This document shows, piece after piece, positions 57,741-64,000 of a stretch of DNA of 64,000 bases. The notes beneath the pieces are model-generated. The model was not told the origin of the DNA. It did not search any database and saw only the letters and a program-made list of their open reading frames with translations. The position numbers and the translations under genes are program-made. Origin of the DNA: Halictus rubicundus (Eukaryota > Arthropoda > Insecta > Hymenoptera > Halictidae); contig NC_135153.1 of NCBI RefSeq assembly GCF_050948215.1, forward strand, positions 4,926,058-4,990,057, given 5' to 3'. Within the stretch, counting starts at the first letter, position 1; every line of letters starts with the position of its first letter.

Positions 57741-57908
57741 AGCAAGGGACCCAATTACTGTGCCTATATTCATTGTACTTATTTTTAACGAATAATGAAT
57801 ATTTGGAAAGAGATTTTAATGAAAACAATTTAATATCTCTTTTTTAGTATTCATTATGCTTTCAAAATAAGTATAATTATAATAGGCACAGTAATTGAGT
57901 CACTTACC
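57741..57908. mobile_element. MITE family D, 57.7-kb copy
   Basis: AGCAAGGGACCCAATTACTG at left mirrors CAGTAATTGAGTCACTTACC at right, and ATAATGAATATTT/AGTATTCATTAT are mirrored internally. Confidence 0.85.
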
Positions 57909-59957
57909 TGTCGGGTTTTTTTTATAAGAAATCTTAAATATTTGTTGAAAGAATTAGATAAGTTTTAGGTTCAGTCTCGTCCAACGTTTAAATTTATCGT
58001 AGATACTGAATTAGAATAAAAAAATTGAAAACTATTATGTTTTTGTATTTTTTTAGTTGTATTTTAGTTCTATTAATTATATTTATTACATTTAAATTTA
58101 TCATATTTCAAATCCAAATGGCGGATTCCTGGACCACTTTCGCAATGTCATCACGATTTTCACGATGATCTGACCAAAAATTATTTCAGATAAAAGTTAA
58201 TCAGTATTCAGCTTTCTACAAATTTCAATGTAAAACATTTAAAAAAAAAATGCTTTTCTCAAAAATTTCAGTCACCTAAATATTTCCATGTCATTATAAA
58301 TTTTTGACTTCGAAATGTCATACCTGATTTTTGTTAAACACTGAGGGTTAACTTGCAAGTTACTCAAAGTCTTATGTTTGATTTATAGTCATCTGTTATC
58401 ATTCTGCCAGTGACTCTATTCACTGGATAAATTAAAATCGCAGTAGGAATGAAAGTCATAGCGTTTAGAAAAGCGCAATGTTTTCTGGGACAAGTTGTTG
58501 ATAGATAGCAACCAGAAGGAGCGCGTACAAGTGTTGAACAAAGAAGTGTCTGACAAAGCCGAAAAGCCTAATGTCGGTCTCTGGAAACCGACTCCGTCAA
58601 AACGGAAAGTTTGATGCCGGTCCTCAGAGACTGACGTAGCGCTTAACGAGTTAACAGAGTCAGGGCTTTCAGAGATTATGCGATTTTACGCTTCATCTAA
58701 CAATAAACGTAACCTTCGTTGTTCCTCATTGTTTTATAACTCCGAAAGAATTTATCTACTGCAACATTACTTGCACTTTACTTTAACATTACTTTACACT
58801 TGAAAATATTATTGTATTATTCTCATTCCATTAAAATGATTAAAAACCAGGAATCTATGCAGCTCCTGTATCTTGCAATTAGTTCGGACAATTTTTCTTT
58901 TTTTGCATCACAATCTGGAGTCTGTTCATGATTCTGGTGACTGTGCGGCTGTACAAACAGCTCAACTGTTACAGAAAAGATTAACTTTTTCTTATCTCCA
59001 AAGGGGATTTCGCCTAGAAGATATGGTGTCAAATATTAAATTATGTGGAACATTTCTCTTGTCTATTTGACTAGTAATAGGTGAAAGGTTGGACGTTTCG
59101 TCGCATCTGTTATCCGACACGTTTTATCTGGACAGCTTTCACTATCTTCGTGAAGAAAAACACGCGTCACTTACGTGTCAATGGTCAGGTCTCAAAAGGG
59201 GGCGCGATTCAGTTTGAACAATCGAATCAAAGTTTTGTCTAAAAGGTTTGTCGAAAAGTGCGAAATTGAGTATTCATTCTTCAGAAACGAAGTATTATCT
59301 AACAGTAAACAACGTTTCTGTGTCCAAAAAAAAATTTCGAAAAACAATTTCGTTTACACTTTCCACCGAACAGTGAAAATGTCAGGCAATCTTAACAATG
59401 CGATTAAATTTCGTAACTTATTGAAATTATTAAGAGAGGAAGTAAATGTCTATGCAATCAAAAAATGCAAAAATGCAAGCAAAAAATGCTCTATGCATTT
59501 ATAGCTCATAAAAATTTTCGAAAAATCCGAAAACATAAAATTCGATAGAATTTAGCACGGTTTTTATATATTTTGGACCTACAAAGGCTATTCCCACTAA
59601 AAATAAAATTTAGTGTGATTTCACTTCCTTAAAATTTGTTTACAAAACCTGAAAATTGCATAAACATCCGCAGTCTAACGATTACATAATATGTGTAAAA
59701 AGGCATATCAAAAACAGTGATAAAGTTGCTCGAGAATACATATTCATTAGGGTCTCCAGATTCGGAATTTGCATTACAACGTCTTTTTTCTTTGAAAAGG
59801 TGAACCAGCTTTGGTACTTCCCCCACTCTTAGACTTCATCGTTGTGTAATAGTGTGTAGAACTACGGCTGCACGTAGTAGTGGGAAGAGGTTTGACTAAT
59901 GGTGGGGACCTTGCGATTCTCTGAGGGGAACAAGTTAGAACTCCCTGCGCAAAAGGG
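57909..59957 (+). other. Intron-type AT-rich interval, no exon seen
   Basis: A 109-codon Lys/Asn-rich frame (59175-59504) shows no domain. A family B right-end fragment, GCATAAACATCCGCAGTCTA, is at about 59659-59678. Otherwise featureless. Confidence 0.5.
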
Positions 59958-59974
59958 TTAACCCTTTGCCTTAA

Positions 59975-60321
59975 GGGCCCGGTCTTCGTAGATTCGCGAT
60001 AAGGTAGAGTGACTATATTACCGTCAAAAAATGGTTTTACGTGCCTCAAGTTTTCGTCCTTATATAAGAATATTTTGTCGCTGGTAAAGGGCGGTAAAGG
60101 GCGGCAATATTTGGTAATATAAGCGTTAGAAGTAGGCCAAAAATTGACGTTGTGCATACCGTGGAATCTAAGCATTTTTATGCCATTGGACGAGTTTTCT
60201 CGTCGACGAAAATATCTCCAGCTACAAATTCGGCTATATTTTGTCTTGATTCTCTGCGGAATAAAGCGAAAAACTTGAATGGAAATTATTAATTAAAAAG
60301 TCACGTGACTCTCCCGGACCC
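59975..60321 (+). mobile_element. TTAA-bounded core of the composite repeat, short copy
   Basis: It starts GGGCCCGGTCTTCGTAGATT, follows the 21.65-kb core with deletions (CGATAAGGTAGAGTGAC, AAGTAGGCCAAAAATTGACG) and ends GTCACGTGACTCTCCCGGAC. A 17-bp sequence TTAACCCTTTGCCTTAA flanks it directly at 59958-59974 and 60322-60338. Confidence 0.75.
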
Positions 60322-60405
60322 TTAACCCTTTGCCTTAAAACGTCGTCTCGGAGACCTCGTAGGTTTCGTACATTGAACTCGCTTATTCTTAATACTTCAT
60401 CATAA

Positions 60406-60603
60406 TAGAGTGCGGATCTTTATACAAAGTAAAAATTGTCCAAGTCAGTTGTAAAAAATAGAAGTTAAATGAAAGTGTATTTCCTCTATGAATAATTTAA
60501 ACAAGTCGAGAATAACGTAGCAACATTCAATTCTTCTAATGTCTTTATAGTTTTGCATTCGACCATGCCATTTGTATCATGAATGCATAAAATCCACAAT
60601 CTA
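60406..60603. mobile_element. hAT-like MITE family B, 60.4-kb copy
   Basis: TAGAGTGCGGATCTTTATAC at left mirrors GCATAAAATCCACAATCTA at right. Both flanks contain ATCATAA with a one-base offset. 198 bp. Confidence 0.85.
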
Positions 60604-60621
60604 ATCATAAACTAACACATA

Positions 60622-61078
60622 CAGGGTGTCCCATTTATCTGGGAATCCAGAATATCTCGGAAACCGTTGATGATACTAAAAAAATGTTTCTGAGAAAAGT
60701 TAAACGGTATCAGGGGGCACGCTTTCCGATGTAGATATCTTTTTTCTATGTAGACGCGTAGAGATCATACGAAGAGAGATCATACGTCTACTTTGTTTTT
60801 CATTAAATGGAATTATATCTTCTAAACTAATGATTTTTTGCGGTAAGTGATTTAGTACTTTTATGTAGGGAATAACGAGTAGCATCGGGTAGTACGTTAA
60901 AAAATATACGACTCCATTAACGAAAAACAAAGTTGACCTTCATATGACCTCTACGCGGCCACATAGAAAACAATGTCTACATGGGAAAGTGTGTCGTTTA
61001 ACTTTTGTCTAGAACATTTCATAGTGTGATCTACAGTTTCTCATATATTCTGAATTTCCAGATAAATGAGACACCCTG
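60622..61078. mobile_element. Hairpin element, TIR CAGGGTGTC(C/T)CATTTATCTGG
   Basis: CAGGGTGTCCCATTTATCTG at left mirrors CAGATAAATGAGACACCCTG at right, TA on both sides. Inverted similarity continues inward (AAAAGTTAAACGGTAT against GTTTAACTTTT, CTTTGTTTTTCATTAA against TTAACGAAAAACAAAG). 457 bp, non-coding. Confidence 0.88.
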
Positions 61079-61378
61079 TATACTAACAACCTAACCATTG
61101 TACGTTGATATTGAACCAATACAGATTATTTTAGTTTGTACCGGTGCATATTTAGAGCGTTACACGAAATGATACGTTTTAATCTGGACAGTTGAAATGA
61201 ATTGTAGGGCAAGGGCTGTCAACCCTCTGGTTGCACAGATTGGTTCTGTGGGACCCATAACGAAAGTTGTTTATGCGACTTCCTGAAACTACTCAATAGT
61301 TTAAATAAAATTTGCTTTCTTTGTTTGTGGTAGTGTATGCAATAAGCGACGACGCGATTGCAACCAGGAAGAACAATA

Positions 61379-61559
61379 CAGTAGACTTCCGTATAACATG
61401 ATCAATTGTTTATAAAATATTGTTCACATATATCTTTTGTGGTAGTAAGTGTAAAGTGTTTTTAAACAATTCTTTTCACGTTTACTGTATAGCCACATAA
61501 AATCTGTATCACAGTCTTTTGAAACAGGATTTGTGTTCGCGTTGTACGGAAGTCCATTG
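61379..61559. mobile_element. TA-flanked MITE, TIR CA(G/A)T(A/G)GACTTCCGTA
   Basis: CAGTAGACTTCCGTATAACA at left mirrors GTTGTACGGAAGTCCATTG at right, TA on both sides. 181 bp, non-coding. Confidence 0.85.
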
Positions 61560-61608
61560 TATTTGTTAATGAAAATACAGGTGAAAGATTTTTTTCTAGA
61601 CATTGCGA

Positions 61609-62004
61609 CAGAGTTGGGCAGTAATCGATTATTTTGTGATTAATTTTGTAATTGATTACGAAAAATTATCGTGGTAATCTTAATCATTACTCAAATAATC
61701 GTTACTAGGATAAATCAGTAATCATGATTATGTTTGGTAATCTGCAATGATTAATCATACACTGCGGATTTTTATGCAAAATAAAAATTGCTTGGACTAA
61801 TTGCAAGAAGCAGAAGACAGATTCTGTTCTGTTTAATAAATTGAAAATAATATATCGATGTCCTTGGACTCTCTTAATTGTTTACTGTATTAAACTCGTT
61901 TCTGATTACTGGATTACTTAGTAATCCGAATCATTAATTCAAGAACATGGTTTCACGTTAATTACAATCGTCAATCATTAATTAGATTACTTTTTGCCCA
62001 TCGC
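61609..62004. mobile_element. hAT-like element (CAGAGTTGGGCA) with nested family B end
   Basis: It starts CAGAGTTGGGCAGTAATCGA and ends near GATTACTTTTTGCCCA, a partial mirror. The body is rich in TAATC/GATTA. A family B end (ACTGCGGATTTTTATGCAAA) is inserted at about 61758, and the host's GATTAC-rich sequence resumes by about 61905. Confidence 0.7.
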
Positions 62005-62198
62005 GAGGAGTCCTTTTCGCCCGTGGGGATAAATAACCGAAAGACACTTCGATCTAGACAATAGACACTTCGATCTAGATTCTACGACAATGCAGTTCTA
62101 AGACAATGCACGCTCGCCTCCAATTTTCAGCTCCGGGCACCGTTCCGATTAGTTTCTGTTTTCTCGCGATGAAAAGGTACAATACACACACACTCTGT

Positions 62199-62213
62199 CT
62201 CTCTCTCTCTCTC
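62199..62213. repeat. Short (CT)n tract
   Basis: About eight CT units immediately left of a family A MITE. Confidence 0.8.
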
Positions 62214-62217
62214 AATA

Positions 62218-62431
62218 CAGTGTTTACTCGATATATGTCCAACACACAGGTCTAGCCAGGGACAAATATCGACCAGGAGATACTATTCTTTGATCCACGC
62301 GACCTTACACTCCTCGACAACCGAGGTCTCTCGAGCTTCTTTGCCCCTCGCGGGCTATACCCCGCAGTAGTTGGGATAATTCTGCGACGTTTATCATCCA
62401 GGCCTTGGCGACACATATAGAGAAATCACTG
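62218..62431. mobile_element. MITE family A, copy 4
   Basis: CAGTGTTTACTCGATATATG at left mirrors CACATATAGAGAAATCACTG at right, TA on both sides. Interior motifs GGCTATACCCCGCAGTAG and CGACGTTTATCATCCAGG agree with copy 2 read in the opposite sense. Confidence 0.9.
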
Positions 62432-62439
62432 TATCTGGG

Positions 62440-63160
62440 ACCGGGCTTGTTGTGACGTCCGTGTTTCCCCTTTTGGGTTTGTTAAACACGCCACCGACGA
62501 GCCAGTTCCGTGCTGTGCTCGACCGGCAAATCGAAAAGGTCGCGACGGGAACGTGCTCGATCGATCTTTTCGCTTCCTCTTGTTAGATAGGTGTGGGCGT
62601 TTTTTGTTATATCCGAGCAGACCCGACAGAGAAAGAGAGGTTTACAGTCGTCGCCTCCGGGACACAAAGTGGCCAGCCGATGTCGCAGAAAACGAATACC
62701 GTGTACACTTTCGCTCGCGATCGACCTCGCGGCTTCGAGGAATCTTTCTCGATCGTTTCGTGGAAGACGCGCGGGTCCGAGGAAATTGTTCGCGCGCGAT
62801 GAAGAAAATCGTGAGACGACGGGACGATAAGCGATATCGGCCACGCTCGACGCGAACCACGCGCGCACCATTCGACCGGCGAAACATGTATCGCGTTTCT
62901 ACAATGTTCCCCGAGCTCCTTCGCCGCTCCACATTTTCGTTTTACAGCTTATCTCCACGGTGGAAGCTCTCCCAGACACGTGAACAACTCCTTCGATCGC
63001 GGCGGATCGTCGCACTCGCTGGATTATCTCGAGCGAAATGGAAACGGGCGAACGTCTCGGCGCACAGTGGGCCAGAATCGCAAAAATTACAGATTGTTAA
63101 TCACAAGCGGAACGGTTTTTCAGGGGTTTCGGAAGCCGTAGAATCGAATTCTGATATTAC
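62440..63160. other. GC-rich island inside the putative LRR intron
   Basis: CpG-rich DNA with a 208-codon + frame (62553-63179) and a 129-codon minus frame. Both are Arg-rich with no domain, and neither continues the LRR pattern, so I do not call an exon. Intronic enhancer, alternative promoter or non-coding exon are possible. Confidence 0.4.
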
Positions 63161-63196
63161 TTACAGTGACTCCCACTAATATTCGGACGCTCTGAA

Positions 63197-63773
63197 TACT
63201 AAACCTACCAACGCTTCTTGTATACCTATTCCTACCGTGCGCGGTCAAAATGACCGGTCCTTAAAAAAAGTTATTGTTAATATAATTAAACGCAGGTAAT
63301 AGTCGATTTGTTGCTGAATGAATTCGTAGATGAACAACTTTCATAAAATGACGATACAAATTTATTTTTATATAATTTCAATTATAGAAAAAATATTACG
63401 ATGCTCTCTCCTCGATTTAAAAAATTGTACTGTGTCGTCCACCTTTGCGGTTTGGATGTGTTTGCCATGAAACGTGCGTAACTTGATAGCGTATCATTCA
63501 ATGAGGCGGCTCATTTATTTTGAGTTGACTATGCCACATTGAGAACAGCCTTTCTTTTATATTGATTGTTTAGGTTTAGAAGAGCAATTAAAATAGAAGA
63601 ACTATTTAAATACCACATTATCTCGTGCGGTCAAATTGACCGGCCTTGGTAGGTAGGACAGGCTACGTATATTTCTTGGGAAAAAAAATAAAACGAGAAA
63701 TTAGTACTGAAAAATACATTGTATACGCAGAAGTATGAAAAGGTCAATTTCACCGGACGTGGTAAGTTTAGTG
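63197..63773. mobile_element. TTAA-type element with GGTCA palindromes
   Basis: The left end ACTAAACCTACCAACG mirrors CGTGGTAAGTTTAGT at right, which is followed by TTAA (63774-63777); the left TTAA is not preserved. GGTCA-AAA-TGACC at 63243-63255 and GGTCA-AAT-TGACC at 63629-63641 are perfect palindromes with 3-bp spacers, and a one-mismatch version is at 63742-63754. Confidence 0.65.
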
Positions 63774-63819
63774 TTAAAAATCGCCTAACTTTGTCAATAT
63801 TGGACTATACTACTTGAAT

Positions 63820-64000
63820 TTTTTTGAGAAGTCAGAACAATTGGATCGCAACATAACGTGTAAAAAATGTTTGATTAAAATTGCAATTGGTCGAAATTGC
63901 AGAGAAAGTACTAAAAGGTGTATTTTGCAACTTTTTTATGTGGGCTTATATGAAAAATTTAAAGAGTACGTTTTGTACATCTGTAGGAATTATTCATATT
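63820..64000 (-). repeat. Dispersed repeat, inverted partner of 51189-51430
   Basis: GAAGTCAGAACAATTGG, GCAATTGGTCGAAATTGC, TTATGTGGGCTTATA and ACATCTGTAGGAATTAT match the 51.2-kb copy in inverse order. It is cut by the window edge. Confidence 0.7.

Noticed and set aside
62553..63179. 208-codon + ORF, longest in the window
   Set aside because: It is Arg/Ser-rich in CpG-rich DNA with strong frames on the opposite strand. It shows no LRR pattern or other motif and no clear acceptor continuing the phase 2 intron.
1..64000. tRNA, rRNA or microRNA genes
   Set aside because: I scanned by eye for tRNA B-box-like GGTTCGAATCC and for common insect microRNA seeds I know and found no convincing match. 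A covariance-model search (tRNAscan-SE, Infernal) would be needed to exclude them.

Overview
This window looks like insect nuclear DNA, most probably from a hymenopteran (ant, bee or wasp). The background is AT-rich and is broken by CpG-rich islands and (CT)n/(GA)n microsatellites. It carries many Tc1/mariner-, hAT- and piggyBac-type elements, most of them short non-autonomous copies (MITEs). There are no operons, bacterial-type genes, CRISPR arrays, or tRNA/rRNA genes that I can support. The genus is not determinable from this sequence alone, and the hymenopteran call is inference.

The only host protein-coding piece I can support is one exon at about 53.3-53.68 kb on the + strand. It holds an ATG, a signal-peptide-like N-terminus, an LRRNT-like cysteine cluster and the start of leucine-rich repeats, and it ends at a GTGAGT splice donor in phase 2. 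It is the first coding exon of a secreted or membrane LRR protein. The rest of the gene is not visible downstream, so the first intron probably exceeds 10 kb and runs off the window. The GC-rich block at 52.2-53.3 kb is its likely promoter and 5' UTR, with two short upstream ORFs.

The rest is non-genic DNA built up by transposition. Elements with recognisable transposase remains are a Tc1/mariner-superfamily relic (0.1-0.5 kb), a decayed DD34D mariner with both ends (7.16-8.42 kb), a Tc1-like relic (26.33-27.36 kb) and a nearly intact 1.4-kb element with about 270-bp inverted repeats and DD41D spacing (33.69-35.10 kb). Two other coding relics are an uncharacterised arthropod protein family fragment (20.35-20.75 kb) and a MADF-domain fragment (47.84-48.01 kb).

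MITE families recur across the window. One is a TA-flanked family with TIR CAGTGTTTACTCGATATATG (about 3.7, 4.1, 56.3 and 62.2 kb, partial at 14.5). One is a hAT-like family of about 200 bp with TIR TAGACTGCGGATTTTTATGC and 8-bp target duplications (26.4, 33.1, 35.9, 36.1, 40.2, 47.3, 57.4 and 60.4 kb plus fragments). Several families have TTAA ends (9.9, 17.7, 31.9, 39.4, 55.8, 60.0 and 63.2-63.8 kb plus solo ends). There are also many long-hairpin (foldback) elements. Insertions are stacked: at 55.6-56.1 kb a non-LTR-like insert with a 14-bp duplication sits in a TTAA MITE, which sits in a TA MITE. Two TTAA insertions can be checked against unoccupied sister copies elsewhere in the window.

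Other structure includes a 510-bp minisatellite of 10-bp units with no phase slip (2.36-2.87 kb), a degenerate 14-15-bp minisatellite (23.2 kb), a 141-bp tandem duplication (19.0 kb) and a 1.1-kb dispersed composite repeat (21.05 and 41.18 kb). GC-rich islands at about 1.6, 3.3, 5.5-7.0, 9.3, 12.1-13.3, 15.7-17.4, 19.5, 23.5-24.3, 25.2, 28.1-28.9, 30, 35.3, 38-39.3, 42.9, 48.2-48.8 and 62.5-63.1 kb hold no ORF I can assign. They are candidates for regulatory DNA, non-coding exons or CpG islands.
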